DNA from: JAGTRP01 sp035655235
Lineage (GTDB): Bacteria > Pseudomonadota > Gammaproteobacteria > Burkholderiales > Rhodocyclaceae
NCBI GenBank assembly: GCA_035655235.1
Contig: DASRUX010000460.1
Span: 1-15,995 of the forward strand
Length of the DNA stretch: 15,995 nucleotides
Direction: 5' to 3'
Part shown: positions 8,757 through 15,069 of the stretch, one piece after another
Position numbering within the stretch: the first letter of the stretch is position 1
How the letters are laid out: each line of letters opens with the position of its first letter
The notes under the pieces: generated by a model
Told to the model about the DNA's origin: nothing
The model's database searches: none
Seen by the model: the letters and a program-made list of their open reading frames with translations, nothing else
Position numbers and translations under genes: made by a program

Positions 8757-9809
8757 TTACTTGCCGGTGAAGACGGGCTTGCCGGCGCCATCCTTGATAT
8801 TGTTGCCCCAGGCGGTATGGATCTGCTTGACCAGGCCATCCGGCAGGGCGACGTAATCCATTTCCTCGGCCATCTTGCCGCCGTTCTTGTAGGCCCACTC
8901 GAAGAACTTGAGCACTTCGGCGCCCTGGGCCGGCTTGTCCTGGACCTTGTGCATCAGGACGAAGGTGGCGCCGGTGATGGGCCAGGCTTCCTTGCCGGAC
9001 TGGTTGGTCAGGATTTCGCCGAAGGCGGACTTGGCCCAGTCGGCGTTGGCGGCGGCGGCCTTGAAGGTCAGGTCATCCGGGGCGACCCAGTTGCCGGCGG
9101 CGTTCTGCAGGGTGATCCAGGTCAGCTTGTTCTGCTTGGCGTAGGCGTATTCCACGTAGCCGATGGAGGACGGGATGCGCTGAATGAAGGCGGACACGCC
9201 CTCGTTGCCCTTGCCGCCCATGCCGGTGGGCCACTGCACCGCCGTACCCTCGCCCACCTTCTGCTTCCACTCGGGGCTGACCTTGGACAGGTAGTTGGTG
9301 AAGATGAAGCTGGTGCCGGAACCGTCGGCGCGGCGCACCACGGCGATGTCGGTGGCAGGCAGGGCGACCTTCGGGTTCAGGTCGGCGATGGCCTTGTCGT
9401 TCCACTTGGTGATCTTGCCCAGGTAGATGTCGGCCAGGACGGCGCCGGTCAGGCGGATCGCCCCGGGCTGGATGCCGGGAATATTCACCACCGGCACGAC
9501 GCCGCCGATCACCGTCGGAAACTGGGTGAGGCCGCCCTTGTCCAGGTCCTCGACCTTGAGGGGCATGTCGGAGGCGCCGAAATCCACGGTCTTGGCGTTG
9601 ATCTGCTTGATGCCGCCGCCGGAGCCGATGGACTGGTAGTTGATCTTGTTGCCGGTGGCCTTCTGGTAGGCGTCGGCCCACTTGGCGTAGATGGGAGCGG
9701 GGAAGGAAGCGCCGGCGCCGGTGATCTCGGCGGCCTGGGCGGCAACGGCGGCGCCCGCCAGGGAAACGGCAAGCATCGTCGCACGGAAAAACTGGAATTT
9801 ACGCAGCAT
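8757..9809 (-). CDS. pstS: Periplasmic phosphate-binding protein PstS
   Basis: Periplasmic receptor that captures inorganic phosphate and delivers it to PstCA. Its 350 residues begin with a standard Sec signal peptide, with cleavage probably after Ala26 (AQA/AEI). The mature protein starts with GAGASFP (31-37). Phosphate-loop motifs follow: GSGGGI (62-67), DFGASD (76-81) and RRADGSGTSFIFT (159-171), which supplies the Arg and the Ser-Gly-Thr ligands known for PstS. An AGAGGAA ribosome site lies six bases before the ATG. It is the first gene of the operon and the one closest to the Pho box, fitting its usual role as the most strongly induced member. Confidence 0.97.
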   Translation of the reverse strand: MLRKFQFFRATMLAVSLAGAAVAAQAAEITGAGASFPAPIYAKWADAYQKATGNKINYQSIGSGGGIKQINAKTVDFGASDMPLKVEDLDKGGLTQFPTVIGGVVPVVNIPGIQPGAIRLTGAVLADIYLGKITKWNDKAIADLNPKVALPATDIAVVRRADGSGTSFIFTNYLSKVSPEWKQKVGEGTAVQWPTGMGGKGNEGVSAFIQRIPSSIGYVEYAYAKQNKLTWITLQNAAGNWVAPDDLTFKAAAANADWAKSAFGEILTNQSGKEAWPITGATFVLMHKVQDKPAQGAEVLKFFEWAYKNGGKMAEEMDYVALPDGLVKQIHTAWGNNIKDGAGKPVFTGK

Positions 9810-9847
9810 CTGGTGTTCCTCTTTGATTGACCAAATTCTTGCTTTGA

Positions 9848-9879
9848 CCGGTCGGCGGATTCGGTATCACCGGGACCGG
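9848..9879 (-). other. Nested hairpin in the pstS leader
   Basis: In the roughly 90-base untranslated leader predicted for pstS, CCGGTC (9848-9853) pairs with GACCGG (9874-9879). Inside that loop CGGT-ATC-ACCG (9862-9872) forms a second small stem. It could stabilise the leader or tune translation; no known riboswitch class is recognised and the effect is unknown. Confidence 0.35.
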
Positions 9880-9904
9880 ACCCTCTTTCATTGAGAGCGG
9901 CGCC

Positions 9905-9938
9905 AGTCTAATCTGCGAATGTTACAAATCTGTGACGC
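9905..9938 (-). promoter_or_regulatory. Pho box and -10 of the pst operon
   Basis: Read on the minus strand, GCGTCAC-AGAT-TTGTAAC (9938-9921) matches the two seven-base repeats separated by four bases that PhoB recognises (E. coli consensus CTGTCAT-N4-CTGTCAT), with four of seven bases in each half. Exactly ten bases further, TAGACT (9910-9905) can serve as the -10. This spacing is the one known for PhoB-activated promoters, where the Pho box replaces the -35. The match is imperfect, but position, orientation and spacing agree with phosphate control of pstS. Confidence 0.65.
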
Positions 9939-10003
9939 ACGCCTGCTACCATGAAAGCAATACTTAGGTGATAGGATTAAGCCGTTCGACAGACGACCAC
10001 ACT

Positions 10004-11707
10004 ATGCTTAACTGGATCACTTCCCGCCTAGGCGGCTCTTCTTCCGGCGATTCCAGCCACCCGCTGGGCACCGACAAGAATATCGACACCTTCCTGGCGG
10101 AAATTCCGACCATCATCCCCCAGCGCACCCTGCGGGACCTGACCGAATGGGTCGGCGATACGTCGAGCTTCATCGACCCGCTGCCCCTCGCCCAGGCGAC
10201 CCGTGCCCTGGAGCGGCTGGACGAGTTCGCCCAGGACGCCATCGCCCGCTGCTGGGCCGAAATGCTGGCCGATGCCCAGAAGAACCGGCCCATCACGGTG
10301 GAAGCCAACGCCGTCAAGGCCTACCTGACCGGCAGCCACGCCTGCAACCGGAAGATTCTTGCCCGACTTTCCGCCGACGAGGAAAAGGGCCAGGACAAGC
10401 GGGTGCTGGCCCGCTTCGCGGCCCGGGCCATGTACAACTGGGTCACCCTCAAGAAGCTGAACCGCCTGACCTACCAGGCCGCCGAGCCGGCCTGGTGGAC
10501 CGAGGCCCACGATCTGCTGCGGGAGGCCCGGGACCTGGGCACCGCCCATCTGACCGGGTCCATCTATCCCCGCCATCAGCTCCTCTCCAGCGTCCTGAAG
10601 GAATACCAGATCGGCGTCCTGTTCGAGACGGCCCCCCTCACCAACCTGACGGTGGGCGAGATCGACGCCGCCGACCGGCTGGTACGCTGGATCGAGCCCC
10701 ACTGCCGCTTCTCCGATACCCGCTCGCCCCTGGTGCCCTTCTACATCGTGCCCGAGGGCGGCAATGGACCTGCCCGCTGGCAGGAGGACGACGTTTATCC
10801 CCTGGGAACCCGTTTCTTCGGCATCGCCCAGGGGCAGGCGCAACTGACCCAGCTGAGTGCCTCCATCACCCGGGACCAGACGGTGCCTGACTGGCTCGCC
10901 GCCAGCGGCTGCAGCCGCCAGCACATCCTCCAGCTCCTCCAGAAGCTCATCACCAACTGGTCCGCCACGCCGCCCAGCCGCAAGCATCCGCGGGTGACGG
11001 CCAAGGGCACCATCCGGGTGGTGAATGGCCTGGACATGGTGCGGCGCATGCTGGCCGCCTCGGAATTCGCCCGCTCGGGGCGGGACCTGGATTACGACAT
11101 CTACCTGAACAATTTCCACGCCCGCCACCGGGAGCATGCGGTAGTCACCGACACTGCGCCGCCCCCGCCCAAGACGCCCATGGACGTGCTGCGCCTCCTG
11201 GAAACCGCCGGCGACCTGCAGATGATGGAGCACTGGGAAATCATCGACCTGAGCCGCGGCGGCATGGGGGTACGCTTCACCGCCCGGCGCCCCTGGCAGC
11301 GCATCGGCGCCCTGATCGCCTACCGCCTGGAGGACGAACTGAACTGGCATGTGGCCGTCATCCGCCGCCTGGGTTCCAGCCACGGCAAGCCCAATGCGGG
11401 ACTCACCTGTTTCGGCGGGACGCCCTTCTCGTCCCAGGTTCGGCTGGCTTCCACCATCCACGAATCCAACACCTGGGCCGTGCGCACCCAGGAGACTTCG
11501 GGGGAAGGCTGGCACAACGCCGTCCTCCTCTCCCAGGAGGCCAAGCTCCTCCTCGTTCCCAGCGGCATCTTCTCGCCGGAGCGGCCCATCCAGTTGTCCG
11601 TCGAGGGCAAGTGGCGGATTGCCCGCCTGGTGAAGCTGATGAGCCGGGGTACGGATTACGACCTGGTCAGCTACATGGACGACGACAAGACCCAGGCCGC
11701 GTTATAG
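10004..11707 (+). CDS. PilZ-domain protein with a long insertion (candidate cyclic-di-GMP receptor)
   Basis: The protein has 567 residues from the ATG at 10004; a GTG at 9968 would add 12. Neither start has a clear ribosome site. There is no signal peptide or membrane helix, so it is probably cytoplasmic. The first 310 residues look mainly helical and match no family I can name. The C-terminal third has both PilZ hallmarks: RKHPR (326-330, the RxxxR motif) and DLSRGG (415-420, the DxSxxG motif), followed by strands like those of PilZ (RIGALIAYRL, WHVAVIRRL). The two motifs are separated by 84 residues instead of the usual few tens, so the barrel would hold an insertion that includes a proline run near 387-390. 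PilZ proteins bind cyclic-di-GMP; whether this one does is inference. It is divergent from pstS. Confidence 0.7.
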   Translation: MLNWITSRLGGSSSGDSSHPLGTDKNIDTFLAEIPTIIPQRTLRDLTEWVGDTSSFIDPLPLAQATRALERLDEFAQDAIARCWAEMLADAQKNRPITVEANAVKAYLTGSHACNRKILARLSADEEKGQDKRVLARFAARAMYNWVTLKKLNRLTYQAAEPAWWTEAHDLLREARDLGTAHLTGSIYPRHQLLSSVLKEYQIGVLFETAPLTNLTVGEIDAADRLVRWIEPHCRFSDTRSPLVPFYIVPEGGNGPARWQEDDVYPLGTRFFGIAQGQAQLTQLSASITRDQTVPDWLAASGCSRQHILQLLQKLITNWSATPPSRKHPRVTAKGTIRVVNGLDMVRRMLAASEFARSGRDLDYDIYLNNFHARHREHAVVTDTAPPPPKTPMDVLRLLETAGDLQMMEHWEIIDLSRGGMGVRFTARRPWQRIGALIAYRLEDELNWHVAVIRRLGSSHGKPNAGLTCFGGTPFSSQVRLASTIHESNTWAVRTQETSGEGWHNAVLLSQEAKLLLVPSGIFSPERPIQLSVEGKWRIARLVKLMSRGTDYDLVSYMDDDKTQAAL

Positions 11708-11711
11708 GCTG

Positions 11712-11742
11712 GATTTCCCCGGCCCGGCGGGCCAGGGAAATC
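11712..11742. terminator. Hairpin between convergent genes
   Basis: GATTTCCC (11712-11719) pairs with GGGAAATC (11735-11742), and within it GGCCC (11721-11725) pairs with GGGCC (11729-11733), giving a 13-pair stem with one C/A mismatch and a three-base loop. It starts five bases after the PilZ-type gene and ends 22 bases before the stop of the opposing gene, so it could end transcription from both sides. Neither strand has a T-run after the stem, so it is not a textbook intrinsic terminator. Confidence 0.55.
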
Positions 11743-11764
11743 TGCCGGCCGCTTGCTTGCCGGC

Positions 11765-12349
11765 TTACTTGCCCGATTTGGCAGGCCGACCGGTCTTGAT
11801 GACATCCACCTTCTGCATGGTGGCCACCAGTTCGGCATCCCCCAGGGCAACCAGGAGGGCCACGCCGGCCCGCAGGAGTTCGCTCTTCTTCGCCACCTTG
11901 CCCTTGGCCACCAGGCGCTTCTTCAGCTCGGCCAACTGGCTGTATTCGTTTTCCGGCATGGTGAAGCTGTCCCGCACCAGCTTGGCCTTCTTGGCCTTGG
12001 GCGCCTTCGCTTCCTTGTCGGCCTTCTCGGCCTTGGGCTTTTCCACCTTCGCCGGCTTGCCCAGGGGCTTCTCGATCTTCACCGCCTGAGCCGCGGCCAG
12101 GGCCTTGGCCAGGGCATCCTTGGAGGCCTGGACCGCCGGGTCCAGAGGTTTCGGAGCGGGTTTGGCGGCCGGTTTGGCCGGGACCTTCCGGGCGGGGGCG
12201 GCCTTGGCGGCTGCGGGCTTGGCGGCCGGCTTCGCCGCGGTCTTCACGGCAGGCTTGGCGGCGGGCTTCGATTCAGCCTTGGCGGCCGGAGCCGGCGCCG
12301 GGGCGGCGGGGGTTGCGGAAGCGGCGGTGTTCTTCTTGGTGGTTGCCAT
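11765..12349 (-). CDS. Histone-H1-like tail fused to a ribbon-helix-helix-like domain
   Basis: The 194 residues fall into two parts. Residues 1-122 are almost entirely Ala, Lys and Pro with AAKPA-type repeats, resembling histone H1 tails and bacterial AlgP-like proteins; this part should be disordered and bind DNA by charge. Residues 123-168 read as a short strand (VRDSFTMPENEY), a helix (QLAELKKRLVAKG) and a second helix after a turn (KKSELLRAGVALLVAL). That is the pattern of ribbon-helix-helix DNA-binding domains. A short basic end follows (KTGRPAKSGK). The likely role is a nucleoid-associated or regulatory DNA-binding protein. The ATG has AGGA eight bases upstream. Tandem palindromes just upstream could be its own operator. 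Similarity of the tail to other such proteins is composition-driven and does not prove common descent. Confidence 0.8.
   Translation of the reverse strand: MATTKKNTAASATPAAPAPAPAAKAESKPAAKPAVKTAAKPAAKPAAAKAAPARKVPAKPAAKPAPKPLDPAVQASKDALAKALAAAQAVKIEKPLGKPAKVEKPKAEKADKEAKAPKAKKAKLVRDSFTMPENEYSQLAELKKRLVAKGKVAKKSELLRAGVALLVALGDAELVATMQKVDVIKTGRPAKSGK
12146..12286 (-). repeat. Low-complexity AAKPA-type coding repeat
   Basis: This stretch codes for residues 22-68 of the histone-like protein, where AAKPA, AAKAA and related pentamers recur. At DNA level it is imperfect GCC/AAG/CCG repetition, likely to vary in length between strains by slippage or recombination. Confidence 0.5.
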
Positions 12350-12368
12350 GGCATTGTCCTGAGTTTGA

Positions 12369-12400
12369 ACGGCACATACCGTATAAACAGTATATACCGT
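12369..12400. promoter_or_regulatory. Two tandem palindromic operator-like sites
   Basis: ACGG-CACATA-CCGT (12369-12382) and ACAG-TATATA-CCGT (12387-12400) share the pattern AC(G/A)G-N3-ATACCGT and start 18 bases apart. The first has perfect four-base arms; the second has one mismatched pair and sits inside a longer near-palindrome, AACAGTATATACCGTT (12386-12401). They lie in an AT-rich gap between the divergent histone-like gene and rpiA, 20 bases before the former. Tandem sites of this kind suit a dimeric repressor; the adjacent ribbon-helix-helix-like protein is an obvious candidate, by inference only. Confidence 0.5.
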
Positions 12401-12416
12401 TTAACCCCTTGGAAAA
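12389..12416 (-). promoter_or_regulatory. Possible promoter of the histone-like gene
   Basis: On the minus strand TATACT (12394-12389) is a good -10 hexamer, with a poor -35 (TTTTCC, 12416-12411) 16 bases upstream. The -10 lies inside the right-hand palindrome, so a protein bound there would block the promoter. The weak -35 keeps this tentative. Confidence 0.3.
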
Positions 12417-12469
12417 GTTACGGTTCGGTGAAGGTAAAATACCCAGGGTCAACTACCAGGAAATCCACC

Positions 12470-13138
12470 ATGACTCAGGACGAACTCAAGCAGGCGGTGG
12501 CCCAGGCGGCCGCCGACTACGTGGCCAAGCACGCCCCCGAAGGCGCCGTCATCGGCGTCGGCACCGGATCCACGGCCAATTTCTTCATCGATGCCCTGGC
12601 CCCCCTCAAGTCCAAGTACCGGGGCGCCGTGGCCAGCTCCGAAGCCACCAAAAAACGCCTGGAAGGCCATGGCTTCACCGTCCTCGACCTCAACGACGTG
12701 GACGACATTCCCGTCTATGTGGATGGGGCCGACGAAATCGACCACGGCATGAACATGATCAAGGGCGGCGGCGCCGCCCTGACCCGGGAGAAGATCGTTT
12801 CAGCCGTGGCCAAGACCTTCGTCTGCATCGCCGACGGTTCCAAGCTGGTGGAAACCCTGGGCAAGTTCCCCCTGCCGGTGGAAGTCATCCCCATGGCCAG
12901 CGCCTACGTAGCCCGGGAACTGGCCAAGCTGGGCGGCAAGCCCGTGCTGCGCCAGGGCGTAATCACCGACAACGGCAACGTCATCATCGACGTGAAGGGC
13001 CTGTCCATCACCGACCCGAAGGGCCTGGAAGCCCGCATCAACCAGATCGTCGGCGTGGTCACCAACGGCCTGTTCGCGGTCCGGGGCGCTGATGTGCTGC
13101 TCCTCGGCACTTCCGAGGGCGTAAAGACCTTCTCCTGA
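12470..13138 (+). CDS. rpiA: Ribose-5-phosphate isomerase A
   Basis: Cytosolic enzyme that interconverts ribose 5-phosphate and ribulose 5-phosphate in the non-oxidative pentose phosphate pathway. The 222 residues match the family length (219 in E. coli). The phosphate loop GVGTGSTANFF (29-39), DGADE (85-89) and KGGGAALTREK (98-108) are all present, placing the active-site residues at Asp85, Asp88, Lys98 and Glu107, equivalent to E. coli D81, D84, K94 and E103. The ATG is preceded by AGGAAA at good spacing. The frame is open for another 239 codons upstream, but that region is antisense to the histone-like gene and is not coding. TAAAAT at 12435-12440 could be its -10, without a convincing -35. 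It looks like a stand-alone gene with no functional tie to its neighbours. Confidence 0.97.
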   Translation: MTQDELKQAVAQAAADYVAKHAPEGAVIGVGTGSTANFFIDALAPLKSKYRGAVASSEATKKRLEGHGFTVLDLNDVDDIPVYVDGADEIDHGMNMIKGGGAALTREKIVSAVAKTFVCIADGSKLVETLGKFPLPVEVIPMASAYVARELAKLGGKPVLRQGVITDNGNVIIDVKGLSITDPKGLEARINQIVGVVTNGLFAVRGADVLLLGTSEGVKTFS

Positions 13139-13150
13139 TCGCCCCCGGTT

Positions 13151-13172
13151 GCCCGGCTCAGCAGAGCCGGGC
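13151..13172. terminator. Perfect hairpin at convergent gene ends
   Basis: GCCCGGCTC (13151-13159) and GAGCCGGGC (13164-13172) form a perfect nine-pair stem with a four-base loop. It begins 13 bases after the rpiA stop and contains the stop codon of the opposing EAL-CBS-GGDEF gene. Position suggests a two-way terminator, but no T-run follows on either strand. Confidence 0.5.
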
Positions 13173-14990
13173 GGCCATCTCGGCCAAGGGACGGCGGCGC
13201 TCGACGAAGACCGTCCCGCCCCCCTGTTTCTTGGCCTGCTTCTTGGCCATCGAGGTAGCGGCCGCCACCTCCCGGTGGGAGTCGTAGCGCCCCGCCTCCA
13301 CCCGCAGCGCCCCGATGGACAGGGACGGCAGAATCTGGAAAACCAGCTCCCCCCGGCGGTTTTCGGCCATGTAGCCGCCCCGCCGCCCGTCCTCGTCATT
13401 GACCATGCCGTCCATGCCCTCGGCGAAGCGGCGGACGATCTCGTCGCAGCGCTTTTCCCAATCCAGACTCTGGAACAGGATGACGAAATCGTCGCCCCCC
13501 ACATGGCCGACGAAATCCAGCCGGGGATCGGCCACTTCCCGCAGGATGCGTCCCAGGAGCTGGATCACGTCGTCCCCCCGCCGGTAGCCGTAGGTGTCGT
13601 TGTAGGGTTTGAAATTGTCGATATCGGCGTAGCAGGCGGCGAAGAAGCCGCCGGCCTCCAGCAGCCGGTCGATGTGCTCGTTGATGGGCACGTTGCCCGG
13701 CAGCTGGGTGAGCGGGTTCGCATAACGGGCGGCGCTGATCTGCATTTCGGTGATCAGGGCCATGAGATTGTGGCTGCTGCCCACCCCCTCGTAGGCGCCC
13801 TCGCTGGTGACGATGAAGCCGTCCATCAGGTAGCGCTTGTCGGCCCGGGCCAGCATGAGGCCCAGCTCCTGGACCGTGGCGTGCTGGTCCACGATGAGGG
13901 GCGCGGCGTCCATGAACTTGGTGCAGGGCTTGCGGCCGTAGAGGTCCCGCCAGAAGGGCCGGGCCAGCTGGTCGAAGACCGCCTGCCGGGTGATCAGCCC
14001 CACCGGGGCGGTGCCCTGCACCACCGGCAGGACATCGATATCCGGCTCCGCCTCGAAGCGTTCGATGATGTGATCGTTCACCGTCTCCGGCGCCACCGGG
14101 CGGATGTATTCGGCCAGGGTCTGGGCGGTGGGCGGCTTGCCCCCGACCGCCCCCACCGGCGACAGGGAAACCCGCTGCCGCCCCAGGGCGGTCATCACCG
14201 GCTGGCGGGGATGATGGGCCGGCACCGGCTCGGGCACGGCGATGAAATAGCCCTGGCCGCAGGCGATGCCCATGTCCCGGATGACGGCGAAGTCCTCCTC
14301 CCGCTCGATGCCCTCCGCCACCAGATGGGCAGCGCAGCTTTCCGCCAGGTCCTGCATGGCCCGGACGAAGTGGTACTTCATGCGGTCCTCGGCAATACCG
14401 TCGATGAAGTGGCGGTCGATCTTGACGAAATCCGGCCGCACGTCGGACCACATGCGCAGGTTGGAGAAGCCCTCCCCCAGGTCATCGATGGCGATCTGCA
14501 GGCCCAGGGCCCGGTAGCTGGCCAGCACGTCCTGGAGGTCGGGAACTTCGGTGATGCTCTGGTTCTCGGTCAGTTCGATCACCACCCGGCCAGGGGCGAT
14601 GCCCAGGCGGGGGAGCAGCTCCCGCACCGTTTCGGCCATGCGCGGGTCCGCCAGGCACCCCGGGGTGACGTTGAGGAAAATCCGGCCGGGCAGGCGCAGG
14701 CGGGAAAAAGCCTCCAGGGTCACTTCCCGGCAGACGTGTTCCAACTCGTTGGCAAGTCCCGCCAGCTTGGCCGTCCCGAACAGGGCATCCGGGAACTGGA
14801 AACGGGAATTGGCCGGCCCCCGGATCAGGCCCTCAAAGCCGATATAGGCCTGGACCCGGTAATCGATGATGGGCTGGAAGACCGGATAGAGACTGCGGCG
14901 GGCAATGATGCCCAACAGTTCCGCATGCTCGGCCGCCGAAACAAGGAGCGGCTCGAGGGCAGTCGTCGGCAACGGGGAGGCTTGGGTCAT
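13158..14990 (-). CDS. EAL-CBS-GGDEF cyclic-di-GMP signalling protein
   Basis: A 610-residue protein without membrane helices. The EAL phosphodiesterase domain (about 33-255) keeps the expected catalytic residues: Glu53 in a variant EGLIR motif, Asn107, Glu139/Glu142 in ELTEN, Asp169-Asp170 in DDLGEG, Lys190, Glu226 and Gln246 in GQGYF. Breakdown of cyclic-di-GMP is therefore plausible. A pair of CBS-like modules (about 300-415, with DVLPVVQGTAPVGLITR) may bind a nucleotide. The GGDEF domain (about 420-598) has FKPYNDTYGYRRGDD, but its signature is GGDDF (498-502). The inhibitory RxxD site reads PRLD, so product inhibition at that site is probably lost. Synthesis activity is uncertain. No good ribosome site precedes the ATG. 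It lies 79 bases after a PstS-like gene on the same strand, so co-transcription is possible. Confidence 0.9.
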   Translation of the reverse strand: MTQASPLPTTALEPLLVSAAEHAELLGIIARRSLYPVFQPIIDYRVQAYIGFEGLIRGPANSRFQFPDALFGTAKLAGLANELEHVCREVTLEAFSRLRLPGRIFLNVTPGCLADPRMAETVRELLPRLGIAPGRVVIELTENQSITEVPDLQDVLASYRALGLQIAIDDLGEGFSNLRMWSDVRPDFVKIDRHFIDGIAEDRMKYHFVRAMQDLAESCAAHLVAEGIEREEDFAVIRDMGIACGQGYFIAVPEPVPAHHPRQPVMTALGRQRVSLSPVGAVGGKPPTAQTLAEYIRPVAPETVNDHIIERFEAEPDIDVLPVVQGTAPVGLITRQAVFDQLARPFWRDLYGRKPCTKFMDAAPLIVDQHATVQELGLMLARADKRYLMDGFIVTSEGAYEGVGSSHNLMALITEMQISAARYANPLTQLPGNVPINEHIDRLLEAGGFFAACYADIDNFKPYNDTYGYRRGDDVIQLLGRILREVADPRLDFVGHVGGDDFVILFQSLDWEKRCDEIVRRFAEGMDGMVNDEDGRRGGYMAENRRGELVFQILPSLSIGALRVEAGRYDSHREVAAATSMAKKQAKKQGGGTVFVERRRPLAEMAARLC

Positions 14991-15013
14991 TTCCGTAAGA
15001 AGCGCAGGCTAGG

Positions 15014-15040
15014 ATGGGCCGAAGCATAGGCCGGCCCCAT
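15014..15040 (-). other. Bulged hairpin between the PstS-like and EAL-CBS-GGDEF genes
   Basis: ATGGGCCG (15014-15021) pairs with CGGCCCCAT (15032-15040), eight pairs with one bulged base and a ten-base loop, in the gap between two same-strand genes. No T-run follows, so it may be a partial transcription barrier or RNA-stability element. Evidence is weak. Confidence 0.3.
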
Positions 15041-15069
15041 TACAGGCAGATGACGTTCCGGCCCGGAGG

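Noticed and set aside
8730..9830. Plus-strand open frame of 366 codons opposite pstS
   Set aside because: pstS on the other strand has a signal peptide, ribosome site and all ligand motifs.
9922..9952. Sigma-70 promoter for the PilZ-type gene (TTACAA and TACCAT)
   Set aside because: Each hexamer matches only four of six bases and the spacer is 19, so I could not support it.
10028..11515. Minus-strand open frame of 495 codons opposite the PilZ-type gene
   Set aside because: Shadow frame: the plus strand has the RxxxR and DxSxxG motifs in the right order, while this frame is Gly/Ala/Gln-rich without a recognisable domain.
12146..12286. CRISPR or tandem DNA repeat reading of the repeated GC-rich segment
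   Set aside because: The periodicity comes from AAKPA-type codons in one coding frame; there are no constant repeats separated by unique spacers.
12386..12401. LexA (SOS) box reading of the AT-rich palindrome
   Set aside because: A LexA box needs CTGT-N8-ACAG. Here the arms run ACAG to CCGT, the opposite orientation, with a shorter spacer.
11753..12469. 239-codon in-frame extension upstream of rpiA
   Set aside because: It is antisense to the histone-like gene, the RpiA match begins at the ATG at 12470, and that ATG has a good ribosome site.
13149..15029. Plus-strand open frame of 626 codons opposite the EAL-CBS-GGDEF gene
   Set aside because: It is the complement of a gene with intact catalytic motifs and shows no motif of its own.
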